Assembly (NCBI RefSeq): GCF_940670765.1
Contig: NZ_CALNVW010000031.1
Span: forward strand, 326,753 to 390,752
Length of the DNA stretch: 64,000 nt
Reading direction: 5' to 3'
From: Streptomyces sp. A 4/2
GTDB lineage: Bacteria > Actinomycetota > Actinomycetes > Streptomycetales > Streptomycetaceae
The translations under genes and the position numbers were made by a program. This document shows, in pieces, positions 15,708-27,525 of the stretch; position 1 is the first letter of the stretch, and each line of letters starts with the position of its first letter. The notes under the pieces are model-generated. The model had not been told where the DNA came from. It was given only the letters and a program-made list of their open reading frames with translations, and searched no databases.

Positions 15708-16340
15708 ATGGACGGCACTGACTCAGGCACTGAAACAGGCATCGACACGGGGGCCGGCACGGCTTCCGGCGCGGATGCCCGCGATTCCGACGCACGCCCC
15801 GTACTGGAGGGCCCGGACATCGCGCGGGTACTGACCCGCATCGCCCACGAGATCGTCGAGCGCGCCAAGGGCGCCGAAGACGTCGTACTTCTCGGCATTC
15901 CGACCCGCGGCGTCTTCCTCGCCCGCCGGCTGACCGCCAAGCTCGAAGAGATCACCGGCCGTACGATCCCGGTCGGCTCCCTCGACATCACCATGTACCG
16001 CGACGACCTGCGGATGCGCCCGGCCCGCGCGCTGGCCCGTACGGACATCCCCGCGGACGGCATCGACGGACGCCTCGTCGTCCTCGTCGACGACGTGCTC
16101 TTCTCGGGACGTACGATCCGCGCCGCGCTCGACGCACTGGGCGATATCGGCCGCCCGCGCGCCGTACAGCTCGCGGTCCTCGTCGACCGCGGTCACCGCG
16201 AACTCCCGATCCGTGCCGACTACGTCGGCAAGAACCTCCCCACGTCGCTGCGGGAGACGGTCAGGGTCCAGCTCGCCGAGGAGGACGGTCGCGACACCGT
16301 TCTGCTCGGTACCCGGACCGCCCCGGCCGGCGGCCGGTAG
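15708..16340 (+). CDS. pyrR: bifunctional pyr operon regulator / uracil phosphoribosyltransferase
   Basis: 210 residues. The PRPP-binding signature VVLVDDVLFSGRTIRAAL identifies a type I phosphoribosyltransferase; IPTRGVFLARRL and SLDITMYRDDL are PyrR-specific. PyrR senses UMP/UTP and binds pyr leader RNA. The first 35 residues form an extra Asp/Gly/Thr-rich tail. ATG 15708 follows GAAGGAGGT at 15691-15699, itself inside the leader hairpin. First gene of the UMP operon. Confidence 0.95.
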   Translation: MDGTDSGTETGIDTGAGTASGADARDSDARPVLEGPDIARVLTRIAHEIVERAKGAEDVVLLGIPTRGVFLARRLTAKLEEITGRTIPVGSLDITMYRDDLRMRPARALARTDIPADGIDGRLVVLVDDVLFSGRTIRAALDALGDIGRPRAVQLAVLVDRGHRELPIRADYVGKNLPTSLRETVRVQLAEEDGRDTVLLGTRTAPAGGR

Positions 16341-16435
16341 CTCTCTCTTCGCTGCCCCGCGCCCGGGGCCGCAGAGCTGTGCCCGGCTGTCTGCCCGCCA
16401 TGCCTGAATCCTCCGCAAACATGGAGAACACCCAG

Positions 16436-17452
16436 ATGAAGCGCCACCTCATCTCGGCCGCCGACCTCACCCGCGACGACGCCGTCCTGATCCTCGACAC
16501 CGCCGAGGAGATGGCCCGGGTCGCGGACCGGCCGATCAAGAAACTTCCCACCCTGCGCGGCCGTACCGTCGTCAACCTCTTCTTCGAGGACTCCACCCGG
16601 ACGCGTATCTCCTTCGAGGCCGCCGCCAAGCGTCTCTCCGCCGACGTCATCAACTTCTCCGCGAAGGGCTCGTCGGTCTCCAAGGGCGAGTCGCTCAAGG
16701 ACACCGCGCTGACCCTGGAGGCGATGGGCGCGGACGCCGTCGTCATCCGCCACGGAGCCTCCGGCGCCCCGTACCGCCTCGCGACCTCGGGCTGGATCGA
16801 CGGTGCCGTCGTCAATGCGGGCGACGGTACGCACGAGCACCCCACCCAGGCGTTGCTCGACGCCTTCACCATGCGCCGCAGGCTGGTCGGCGCGGAAGCC
16901 GGGACCGGGCGCGATCTCGAGGGCCGCCGCATCACGATCGTCGGCGACGTACTGCACAGCAGGGTCGCCCGCTCCAACGTCCACCTGCTGCACACGCTCG
17001 GCGCGCAGGTGACGCTGGTCGCCCCGCCCACCCTGGTGCCCATCGGCGTGGAGAACTGGCCCTGCGAGGTCTCCTACGACCTCGACCGGGTGCTGCCCGG
17101 GTCCGACGCCGTGATGATGCTGCGCGTCCAGACCGAGCGGATGAACGCGGCCTTCTTCCCCACCGAACGCGAGTACGCGCGCCGCTACGGCCTCAACGGC
17201 GACCGCATGGCGCGGATGCCCGACGACGCGATCGTCATGCATCCGGGACCGATGAACCGGGGGATGGAGATCACCGCCGAGGTCGCCGACTCCGACCGCT
17301 GCACGGCCGTCGAGCAGGTCACCAACGGCGTATCCATCCGGATGGCCGTCCTCTACCTGCTGCTGGGCGGTTCCGAACCGGCCGCCACCGCCCACCCGTC
17401 GCCCGCCACCGCCCCGGCGCCTTCCACCGCCCGTACCGAGGAGAACAAGTAA
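16436..17452 (+). CDS. pyrB: aspartate carbamoyltransferase catalytic subunit
   Basis: 338 residues. It forms carbamoyl-aspartate. FFEDSTRTRISFEAA is the carbamoyl phosphate site, and HEHPTQALLD and MHPGPMNRG are the other active-site loops. ATG 16436 (MKRHLISAADLTR) is chosen over an earlier in-frame ATG because GGAGA at 16423-16427 is well placed and this is where family alignments begin. No pyrI regulatory subunit is present, as usual in Gram-positives. pyrC begins 2 bases after the stop. Confidence 0.95.
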   Translation: MKRHLISAADLTRDDAVLILDTAEEMARVADRPIKKLPTLRGRTVVNLFFEDSTRTRISFEAAAKRLSADVINFSAKGSSVSKGESLKDTALTLEAMGADAVVIRHGASGAPYRLATSGWIDGAVVNAGDGTHEHPTQALLDAFTMRRRLVGAEAGTGRDLEGRRITIVGDVLHSRVARSNVHLLHTLGAQVTLVAPPTLVPIGVENWPCEVSYDLDRVLPGSDAVMMLRVQTERMNAAFFPTEREYARRYGLNGDRMARMPDDAIVMHPGPMNRGMEITAEVADSDRCTAVEQVTNGVSIRMAVLYLLLGGSEPAATAHPSPATAPAPSTARTEENK

Positions 17453-17454
17453 TC

Positions 17455-18741
17455 ATGAGCAAGACCCTGATCCGTGGTGCGAAGGTGCTCGGCGGCGAGC
17501 CGCAGGACGTCCTGATCGACGGCGAGACGATCGCGGCGGTGGGCCACGGCCTGTCCGCCGACGACGCCGAGGTCATCGAGGCCGAAGGCCGGATCCTGCT
17601 GCCCGGCCTGGTGGATCTCCACACCCACCTGCGGGAGCCCGGCCGTGAGGACTCCGAGACGGTGCTCACCGGTACCAGGGCCGCCGCGGTCGGCGGATTC
17701 ACCGCCGTCCACGCCATGGCCAACACCTTCCCCGTCGCCGACACCGCCGGGGTCGTCGAGCAGGTGTGGCGCCTCGGCAAGGAGTCCGGTTACTGCGACG
17801 TGCAGCCGATCGGCGCCGTCACCGTCGGGCTCGCGGGCAAGCAGCTCGCCGAACTCGGTGCGATGCACGACTCCGCCGCCGCCGTGCGGGTCTTCTCCGA
17901 CGACGGCAAGTGCGTCGACGACGCGGTGATCATGCGCCGTGCCCTGGAGTACGTGAAGGCGTTCGACGGTGTCGTCGCCCAGCACGCCCAGGAGCCGCGG
18001 CTCACCGAGGGCGCCCAGATGAACGAGGGCATCGTCTCCTCCGAGCTGGGCCTCGGCGGCTGGCCCGCCGTCGCGGAGGAGTCGATCATCGCCCGCGACG
18101 TCCTCCTCGCCGCCCACGTCGACTCCCGCGTGCACATCTGCCACCTGTCGACCGCAGGCTCGGTGGAGATCGTCCGCTGGGCCAAGTCCAAGGGCTGGAA
18201 GGTCACCGCCGAGGTCACCCCGCACCACCTCCTGCTCACCGACGAGCTGGTACGCACGTACAACCCCGTCTACAAGGTGAACCCGCCGCTGCGCACCGAG
18301 GCCGACGTCATGGCCCTGCGCGAGGCCCTCGCCGACGGCACGATCGACTGCGTGGCCACCGACCACGCCCCGCACCCGCACGAGGACAAGGACTGCGAGT
18401 GGGCCGCCGCCGCCATGGGCATGGTGGGCCTGGAGACCGCGCTCTCCGTCGTCCAGCAGACGATGGTCGACACCGGCCTCGTCGACTGGGAGACCGTCGC
18501 CGACCGGATGTCCTTCCGCCCCGCGGCCATCGGGCGCCTGACGGGCCACGGCCGCCCCGTGGCGGTGGGCGAGCCCGCGAACCTCACGCTGGTCGACGCG
18601 GCTTACCGTGGTGAGGTGGACCCCGCAGGCTTCGCCTCCCGCAGTCGCAACACCCCCTACGAGGGTCGTGAGCTGCCGGGACGTGTCACCCATACCTTCC
18701 TGCGGGGCCGGGCAACGGTCGTGGACGGGACACTGGCGTGA
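17455..18741 (+). CDS. pyrC: dihydroorotase
   Basis: 428 residues of the amidohydrolase superfamily, type I dihydroorotase. DLHTHLREPGRED supplies two His zinc ligands and the substrate Arg; CHLSTAGSVE and ATDHAPHPHEDK contain later ligands and the catalytic Asp. It cyclises carbamoyl-aspartate to dihydroorotate. ATG with AGGAGA just before it. The stop overlaps the next gene (GTGA). Confidence 0.96.
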   Translation: MSKTLIRGAKVLGGEPQDVLIDGETIAAVGHGLSADDAEVIEAEGRILLPGLVDLHTHLREPGREDSETVLTGTRAAAVGGFTAVHAMANTFPVADTAGVVEQVWRLGKESGYCDVQPIGAVTVGLAGKQLAELGAMHDSAAAVRVFSDDGKCVDDAVIMRRALEYVKAFDGVVAQHAQEPRLTEGAQMNEGIVSSELGLGGWPAVAEESIIARDVLLAAHVDSRVHICHLSTAGSVEIVRWAKSKGWKVTAEVTPHHLLLTDELVRTYNPVYKVNPPLRTEADVMALREALADGTIDCVATDHAPHPHEDKDCEWAAAAMGMVGLETALSVVQQTMVDTGLVDWETVADRMSFRPAAIGRLTGHGRPVAVGEPANLTLVDAAYRGEVDPAGFASRSRNTPYEGRELPGRVTHTFLRGRATVVDGTLA

Positions 18742-19334
18742 CACCTCTCATCAATCTCCAACTCGCAGCCGAACAGAAGTCGGCGACAGTCACCGACTGG
18801 TCGGACCGCATCGGCTGGATCGTCGGCCTGCTGCTCTTCGTCGCGCTCGTCTACTGGCTGATGCGCGAGGGCTGGAAGTGGCGCGGGACGCTCCAGAGCG
18901 ACCTGCCCGAGCTGCCCACCGCGCCGGACGACCCCGGTACCGCCAGACTGAGTATGAGCGGTCGCTACCACGGCTCGACGACGGCCGGGCAGTGGCTCGA
19001 CCGGATCGTCGCGCACGGCCTGGGCACCCGCAGCAGGGCGGACGTGACGCTCACCGACGCCGGTGTGGACGTCGTACGTCCCGGGGCGAGCGACTTCTTC
19101 ATCCCGGTGGCGCAGCTGCGCGAGGCCAGGCTCGACAAGGGCATCGCGGGCAAGGTCCTCACCGAGGGCGGCATGCTGATCATCACCTGGCAGCACGGCG
19201 ACGAACTGCTCGACTCGGGCTTCCGCTCCGACCACTCGGCCGGACAGGCCGACTGGGTCGATGCGGTCAACGCCATGACCCGGCCCGTCACCCACTCCAC
19301 TCACACCAGCACTACGGAAGGCACCGCACGATGA
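18738..19334 (+). CDS. small membrane protein of unknown function in the pyr operon
   Basis: 198 residues. One strong transmembrane helix lies near residues 25-43 (IGWIVGLLLFVALVYWLM), followed by a basic anchor (REGWKWRG) and a cytoplasmic beta-rich domain of about 110 residues that resembles a PH-like fold (VTLTDAGVDVVRPGASDFFI, GGMLIITWQHGDELLDSGFR). It overlaps both pyrC (GTGA) and carA (ATGA), so its translation is tied to pyrimidine synthesis. The position is conserved between pyrC and carA in streptomycetes. No enzymatic motif is visible. Confidence 0.8.
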   Translation: MTPLINLQLAAEQKSATVTDWSDRIGWIVGLLLFVALVYWLMREGWKWRGTLQSDLPELPTAPDDPGTARLSMSGRYHGSTTAGQWLDRIVAHGLGTRSRADVTLTDAGVDVVRPGASDFFIPVAQLREARLDKGIAGKVLTEGGMLIITWQHGDELLDSGFRSDHSAGQADWVDAVNAMTRPVTHSTHTSTTEGTAR

Positions 19335-20507
19335 CCCTCTCCAGTCCGGGGAACGCCGAGAAGAGGAAAGTGGCGTCTCCCGCCGTACTCGTCCTGGAGG
19401 ACGGCCGCAGCTTCCGCGGCCGTGCCTACGGGGCCGTGGGGGAGACCTTCGGCGAAGCGGTGTTCAACACCGGCATGACCGGCTACCAGGAAACCCTCAC
19501 CGACCCGTCGTACCACCGCCAGGTCGTCGTGATGACCGCCCCGCACGTGGGCAACACCGGCGTCAACGACGAGGACGACGAGTCCGCGAAGATCTGGGTG
19601 GCGGGCTACGTCGTACGCGACCCCGCACGCATCCCGTCGAACTGGCGTGCGCGGCGCTCCCTCGACGAGGAACTGGTGAAGCAGGGCGTCGTCGGCATCA
19701 GCGGCATCGACACCCGCGCACTCACCCGCCACCTGCGCGAGCGCGGTGCGATGCGCGTCGGCATCTTCTCCGGCAACGCCCTCGCCGACGAAGGCGTACT
19801 GCTCGCCAAGGTGCGGCAGGCGCCCGAGATGGACGGCGCCGACCTCTCCGCCCAGGTCGCCACCTCCGAGACGTACGTGGTCCCGGCGATCGGCGAGAAG
19901 AAGTTCACCGTCGCCGCCATCGACCTCGGCATCAAGGGCATGACCCCGCACCGGATGGCCGAGCGCGGCATCGAGGTGCACGTCCTGCCCGCGACCGCCA
20001 CCGCCGAGGACGTGTACGCGATCGCCCCCGACGGAGTGTTCCTCTCCAACGGCCCCGGCGACCCCGCCACCGCCGACCTGACCGTCATCAAGACCGTCCT
20101 GGAGCGGAAGACGCCGCTCTTCGGCATCTGCTTCGGCAACCAGCTGCTGGGCCGCTCCCTCGGCTTCGGTACGTACAAGCTCAAGTACGGCCACCGCGGG
20201 ATCAACCAGCCCGTGCAGGACCGTACGACCGGCAAGGTCGAGGTCACCGCGCACAACCACGGCTTCGCCGTCGACGCGCCGCTCGACGAGGTCACCCAGA
20301 CCCCGTACGGCCGCGCCGAGGTCTCCCACGTCTGCCTCAACGACAACGTGGTCGAAGGCCTCCAGCTGCTCGACCAGCCCGCGTTCAGCGTCCAGTACCA
20401 CCCCGAAGCGGCCGCGGGCCCGCACGACGCCGCGTACCTCTTCGACCGGTTCGTCGAGCTCATGCGGGACAACAACCAGCACAGCACAGAGCTCATGGAG
20501 GGCCAGC

Positions 20508-20515
<8 letters not shown>
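19331..20515 (+). CDS. carA: carbamoyl-phosphate synthase small subunit
   Basis: 394 residues. The glutaminase subunit feeds ammonia to CarB. The class I amidotransferase triad is seen in LFGICFGNQLLG (Cys nucleophile) and QYHPEAAAGP (His, Glu). The N-terminal half has the CarA-specific GEAVFNTGMTGYQE. ATG overlaps the preceding stop; the frame is open far upstream but family length fixes this start. carB begins inside its last codons. Confidence 0.97.
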
Positions 20516-23819
<3,304 letters not shown>

Positions 23820-23825
23820 CAGCCC

Positions 23826-23859
23826 AAGAGGGGGACACCGGAAACGGTGTCCCCCTCTT
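23826..23859 (+). terminator. terminator or processing hairpin between carB and pyrD
   Basis: A 15-bp perfect stem (23826-23840 with 23845-23859) capped by a GAAA tetraloop, 6 bases past the carB stop. pyrD and pyrF follow, so it probably reduces rather than abolishes transcription into them. Confidence 0.75.
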
Positions 23860-23892
23860 CATGAACTCTCCGATTCTTCATGAACTCTCCGA
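23856..23892 (+). repeat. 18-bp direct repeat between carB and pyrD
   Basis: TCTTCATGAACTCTCCGA occurs at 23856-23873 and again at 23875-23892, one base apart. The first copy starts inside the 3' arm of the terminator stem. Each copy contains an ATG. It looks like a recent tandem duplication. Confidence 0.85.
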
Positions 23893-23933
23893 CGGAGCTC
23901 GCCGTCCCGTCCCGAGGAAAGCCTGAAAGCCTG

Positions 23934-25043
23934 ATGTACAAACTCTTCTTCGACCTGGTCTTCAAGCGGATGGACCCGGAGCGCGCCCACCACCTGGCCT
24001 TCCGCTGGATCCGCCTCGCAGCGCGCGTCCCGGTCCTGCGTACGTTCACCGCCGCGGCCCTCGCGCCCCGGTACAAGGAGCTGCGCACCGAGGCCTTCGG
24101 CCTGCGGATGCACGGACCGTTCGGTCTCGCCGCGGGCTTCGACAAGAACGCCGTCGCCATCGACGGCATGACCATGCTCGGTTTCGACCACGTCGAGATC
24201 GGCACGGTCACCGCGCAGCCGCAGCCGGGCAACCCCAGGAAGCGCCTCTTCCGCCTGGTGGACGACCGGGCGCTCATCAACCGCATGGGGTTCAACAACG
24301 AGGGCTCCGCGGCCGTGGCGGCCCGGCTGGCCGTCCGTGTCCCGGTCTTCAGGACCACCGTCGGCGTCAACATCGGCAAGACGAAGGTCGTCCCCGAGGC
24401 GGAGGCCGTCGGCGACTACGTCGCGTCGACCGAGCGGCTGGCCCGGCACGCCGACTACCTGGTGGTGAACGTCTCCTCCCCGAACACCCCCGGACTGCGG
24501 AACCTCCAGGCCACCGAGGCGCTGCGGCCCTTGCTGACGGCCGTTCGCGAAGCGGCCGACCGTACGGTCACGTCGCGCCGCGTCCCGCTCCTGGTCAAGA
24601 TCGCCCCCGACCTCGCCGACGAGGACGTGGACGCCGTGGCCGACCTGGCCGTGGAGCTCGGCCTGGACGGCATCATCGCCACCAACACCACGATCGCCCG
24701 CGACGGCCTCGGCCTGACATCGTCCCCGGCGCTGACCGCGGAGACGGGCGGCCTCTCCGGCGCGCCGCTCAAGGAGCGCTCCCTGGAGGTCCTGCGCCGT
24801 CTGCACGCCCGCGTGGGCGACGACCTCACCCTGATCGGGGTCGGCGGCATCGAGACCGCCGAGGACGCCTGGCAGCGGATCCTGGCGGGTGCCACGCTCG
24901 TCCAGGGGTACAGCGCCTTCATCTACCAGGGCCCCTGCTGGGCCCGCGCGATCCACAAGGGCCTGGCCGCCCGGCTGCGCGCCAGTCCGTACGCCACCCT
25001 CGCCGAGGCCGTCGGCGCCGAGAACCGGAAGGTCACCCGATGA
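23934..25043 (+). CDS. pyrD: dihydroorotate dehydrogenase (quinone), class 2
   Basis: 369 residues. A membrane-associated N-terminal helix (MYKLFFDLVFKRMDPERAHH) marks the class 2, quinone-linked enzyme. FGLAAGFDKN, NRMGFNNEG and NVSSPNTPGLR contain FMN and substrate contacts, and the class 2 catalytic Ser lies in NVSSPN. It oxidises dihydroorotate to orotate. An earlier in-frame ATG at 23880 lies in the direct repeat; 23934 is preferred because it gives the family N-terminus. Confidence 0.93.
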   Translation: MYKLFFDLVFKRMDPERAHHLAFRWIRLAARVPVLRTFTAAALAPRYKELRTEAFGLRMHGPFGLAAGFDKNAVAIDGMTMLGFDHVEIGTVTAQPQPGNPRKRLFRLVDDRALINRMGFNNEGSAAVAARLAVRVPVFRTTVGVNIGKTKVVPEAEAVGDYVASTERLARHADYLVVNVSSPNTPGLRNLQATEALRPLLTAVREAADRTVTSRRVPLLVKIAPDLADEDVDAVADLAVELGLDGIIATNTTIARDGLGLTSSPALTAETGGLSGAPLKERSLEVLRRLHARVGDDLTLIGVGGIETAEDAWQRILAGATLVQGYSAFIYQGPCWARAIHKGLAARLRASPYATLAEAVGAENRKVTR

Positions 25044-25879
25044 ACGCCCCCGAACCGTTCGGCGCCCGGCTGCGCCGCTCGATGGACACCCGCGGTCCGC
25101 TCTGCGTCGGCATCGACCCGCACGCGTCCCTGCTGGCCGACTGGGGCCTCGGCGACGACGTCGCGGGCCTGGAGCGCTTCACCCGTACGGTCGTCGAGGC
25201 GCTGGCCGACCGGGTCGCCGTCCTCAAGCCGCAGTCGGCGTTCTTCGAGCGCTTCGGCTCGCGGGGCATCGCGGTACTGGAGAAGGCGGTCGCCGAGGCG
25301 CGGTCGGCGGGCGCCCTGGTCCTGATGGACGCCAAGCGCGGCGACATCGGCTCGACGATGGGCGCGTACGCGGCGACCTACCTGGACAAGGACTCGCCGC
25401 TCTTCTCGGACGCGGTGACCCTCTCGCCGTACCTCGGCTTCGGTTCGCTGCGGCCCGCCCTGGACGCGGCGGTGCTCAGCGGCGCGGGCGTCTTCGTCCT
25501 CGCACTGACCTCCAACCCGGAGGGCGCCGAGGTCCAGCGGGCCACGGCGGCCGACGGGCAGTCGCTCGCCCAGCTGATGCTCGACCACATGGCGGCCGAG
25601 AACGAGGGCGCGCAGCCGCTCGGCTCGGTGGGCGCCGTCGTCGGCGCCACGCTCGGCGACGCGGGGGTGCGCCTCGACATCAACGGTCCGCTGCTGGCCC
25701 CCGGCATCGGCGCCCAGGGCGCGACGCCCGCGGATCTACCGGGTGTGTTCGGCCGGGCCGTCGGGAACGTCGTGCCGAGCGTCAGCCGGGGTGTTCTCCG
25801 TCACGGTCCGGATCGCACGGCGCTGCGCGATTCGGCCGCCCGTTTCACCGACGAGGTGCGTGCGGCGGTCGCGCCCTAG
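25040..25879 (+). CDS. pyrF: orotidine 5'-phosphate decarboxylase, type 2
   Basis: 279 residues. LCVGIDPHASLL and VLMDAKRGDIGSTM (the catalytic Asp-Lys-Asp core) identify OMP decarboxylase of the long actinobacterial/type 2 form. It makes UMP, the end product sensed by PyrR at the start of the operon. ATG overlaps the pyrD stop (ATGA). Confidence 0.95.
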   Translation: MNAPEPFGARLRRSMDTRGPLCVGIDPHASLLADWGLGDDVAGLERFTRTVVEALADRVAVLKPQSAFFERFGSRGIAVLEKAVAEARSAGALVLMDAKRGDIGSTMGAYAATYLDKDSPLFSDAVTLSPYLGFGSLRPALDAAVLSGAGVFVLALTSNPEGAEVQRATAADGQSLAQLMLDHMAAENEGAQPLGSVGAVVGATLGDAGVRLDINGPLLAPGIGAQGATPADLPGVFGRAVGNVVPSVSRGVLRHGPDRTALRDSAARFTDEVRAAVAP

Positions 25880-26033
25880 CGGGACCCGCGAGGTAGGGGG
25901 CCGGAGGGTCCGAAAAAGTGAGGGTGTGGTGAGCAGTTTCAGCCAGTTGACGTCCGCGGGGCTGAAAACCGGGGTGTTATGCCCTAAATATCCGCTCCGG
26001 CCAAGGCTGACCAGGACTTTTCGTCTGTTCTCG

Positions 26034-26062
26034 CTGACTGGAGCGGCCGTGGCCGCTAGTCT
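26034..26062 (+). promoter_or_regulatory. putative mihF promoter with palindromic spacer
   Basis: -35 CTGACT (26034-26039), 17-base spacer, -10 TAGTCT (26057-26062), a good HrdB-type match. The spacer contains a perfect inverted repeat AGCGGCC-GT-GGCCGCT (26042-26057), a possible operator. Transcription would start near 26069, giving a leader of about 100 bases. The rest of the 25880-26170 gap shows nothing else firm. Confidence 0.5.
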
Positions 26063-26073
26063 CCGTCGAGAGC

Positions 26074-26098
26074 CGACGCGCAACTTCGTTGCACGTCG
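26074..26098 (+). promoter_or_regulatory. 5' leader hairpin of mihF
   Basis: CGACG (26074-26078) pairs with CGTCG (26094-26098), then one C/A mismatch, then GCAAC (26080-26084) with GTTGC (26088-26092) around a TTC loop. It starts about 5 bases after the predicted transcription start, so it could stabilise the mRNA or serve regulation. Confidence 0.5.
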
Positions 26099-26170
26099 CT
26101 CCGCAGGTGTGGGGCGATCAGTTCCTCACCGGTCCGTATCCGACAGTTCGACATCCGAGGTGACGTAGGC

Positions 26171-26494
26171 GTGGCTCTTCCGCCCCTTACCCCTGAACAG
26201 CGCGCAGCCGCGCTCGAAAAGGCCGCCGCGGCTCGCCGGGAGCGGGCCGAGGTCAAGAATCGACTCAAGCACTCCGGCGCGTCTCTGCACGAGGTCATCA
26301 AGCAGGGCCAGGAGAACGGCGTCATCGGGAAGATGAAGGTCTCCGCTCTCCTTGAGTCCCTGCCTGGCGTCGGCAAGGTCCGCGCCAAGCAGATCATGGA
26401 GCGGCTCGGCATCTCCGAGAGCCGCCGTGTGCGCGGTCTCGGCTCCAATCAGATCGCCTCTTTGGAGCGCGAGTTCGGTGGCGGCTCTGCCTGA
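26171..26494 (+). CDS. mihF: integration host factor, actinobacterial type (sIHF)
   Basis: 107 residues. A basic N-terminal helix (ALEKAAAARRERAEVKNRLK) is followed by a helix-two turns-helix DNA-binding core with LPGVGKVRAKQIMERLGI, the sIHF/mIHF signature. It is a nucleoid-associated protein unrelated in fold to E. coli IHF; S. coelicolor sIHF affects compaction, sporulation and antibiotic production. GTG start at 26171. It lies directly before gmk, the conserved position. Confidence 0.96.
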   Translation: MALPPLTPEQRAAALEKAAAARRERAEVKNRLKHSGASLHEVIKQGQENGVIGKMKVSALLESLPGVGKVRAKQIMERLGISESRRVRGLGSNQIASLEREFGGGSA

Positions 26495-26496
26495 CG

Positions 26497-26514
26497 TCCC
26501 AGGCACCCCTGGGA
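26497..26514 (+). terminator. short hairpin between mihF and gmk
   Basis: A 7-bp stem TCCCAGG (26497-26503) with CCTGGGA (26508-26514) and a CACC loop. Weak; may attenuate rather than terminate. Confidence 0.35.
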
Positions 26515-26532
26515 AGCTGGAATAATCGCCGC

Positions 26533-27126
26533 ATGGCTGTAACACCCCGGGGGACGACCCCCGTATCCCCGGACCCCCATCCGCGGTTGACCGTGCTCTC
26601 CGGCCCCTCCGGGGTCGGCAAGAGCACGGTCGTCGCCCATATGCGCAAGGTGCACCCCGAGGTCTGGCTCTCGGTGTCGGCGACGACCCGTAAGCCGCGC
26701 CCCGGCGAGCGCGACGGCGTCCAGTACTTCTTCGTGGACGACGAGGAGTTCGACAAGCTCGTCGCCAACGGTGAGCTGCTCGAGTGGGCCGAGTTCGCGG
26801 GCAACAGGTACGGCACCCCGCGCCGTGCCGTACTCGACCGTCTCGAAGCCGGGGAGCCGGTGCTCCTGGAGATCGATCTCCAGGGCGCCCGGCTGGTGCG
26901 CGAGTCGATGCCCGAGGCCCAGTTGGTCTTCCTCGCCCCGCCGAGCTGGGACGAACTGGTCCGCAGGCTCACCGGTCGCGGGACCGAGGCGCCCGATGTC
27001 ATCGAGCGACGGCTGGCCGTCGCCAAGATCGAACTGGCCGCCGAGTCGGAGTTCGATACGACCCTTGTCAACACCTCCGTCGAAGACGTGGCCCGTGAGC
27101 TGCTAGCCTTGGTCAAGGTTCTTTGA
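26533..27126 (+). CDS. gmk: guanylate kinase
   Basis: 197 residues. It phosphorylates GMP to GDP. The P-loop is LSGPSGVGKST; the GMP-binding region includes SATTRKPRPGERDG and the YFFVDDEEFD loop. It sits between mihF and rpoZ, an arrangement conserved in actinobacteria that links nucleotide supply and RNA polymerase. Confidence 0.97.
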   Translation: MAVTPRGTTPVSPDPHPRLTVLSGPSGVGKSTVVAHMRKVHPEVWLSVSATTRKPRPGERDGVQYFFVDDEEFDKLVANGELLEWAEFAGNRYGTPRRAVLDRLEAGEPVLLEIDLQGARLVRESMPEAQLVFLAPPSWDELVRRLTGRGTEAPDVIERRLAVAKIELAAESEFDTTLVNTSVEDVARELLALVKVL

Positions 27127-27151
27127 TATTCACTCCATCGGAAGGCAGAGA

Positions 27152-27424
27152 GTGTCCTCTTCCATCACCACGCCCGAGGGCATCATCAACCCGCCGATTG
27201 ATGAGCTGCTTGAGGCAACCGACTCGAAGTACAGCCTCGTGATCTACGCCGCCAAGCGCGCGCGTCAGATCAATGCGTACTACTCGCAGCTCGGCGAAGG
27301 CCTGCTGGAGTATGTCGGTCCGCTGGTGGACACTCACGTCCACGAGAAGCCCCTCTCGATCGCGCTCCGCGAGATCAACGCGGGTCTGCTGACCTCCGAG
27401 GCCATCGAAGGCCCCGCGCAGTAG
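27152..27424 (+). CDS. rpoZ: DNA-directed RNA polymerase omega subunit
   Basis: 90 residues. Omega aids assembly and stability of RNA polymerase. SKYSLVIYAAKRARQINAYY is the conserved core helix that contacts beta-prime. GTG start with a GGAAGG ribosome site at 27140-27145. A strong terminator follows. Confidence 0.97.
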   Translation: MSSSITTPEGIINPPIDELLEATDSKYSLVIYAAKRARQINAYYSQLGEGLLEYVGPLVDTHVHEKPLSIALREINAGLLTSEAIEGPAQ

Positions 27425-27445
27425 CAGCAGACAGTTATTTCTTTT

Positions 27446-27484
27446 CACCACAGGCCCGGCAGCGCGACTGCCGGGCCTGTGGTG
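27446..27484. terminator. terminator after rpoZ
   Basis: A perfect 17-bp stem (27446-27462 with 27468-27484) with a CGCGA loop, 21 bases past the rpoZ stop. Confidence 0.85.
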
Positions 27485-27525
27485 TGTCATGGGTGTACGA
27501 ATCCGAATGCGGGAGCCGGGGAGAC

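Noticed and set aside
25743..26168. Plus-strand frame overlapping the end of pyrF and the mihF leader
   Set aside because: Out of frame with pyrF, no ribosome site, Arg/Ser-rich; the region instead has a promoter and hairpin.
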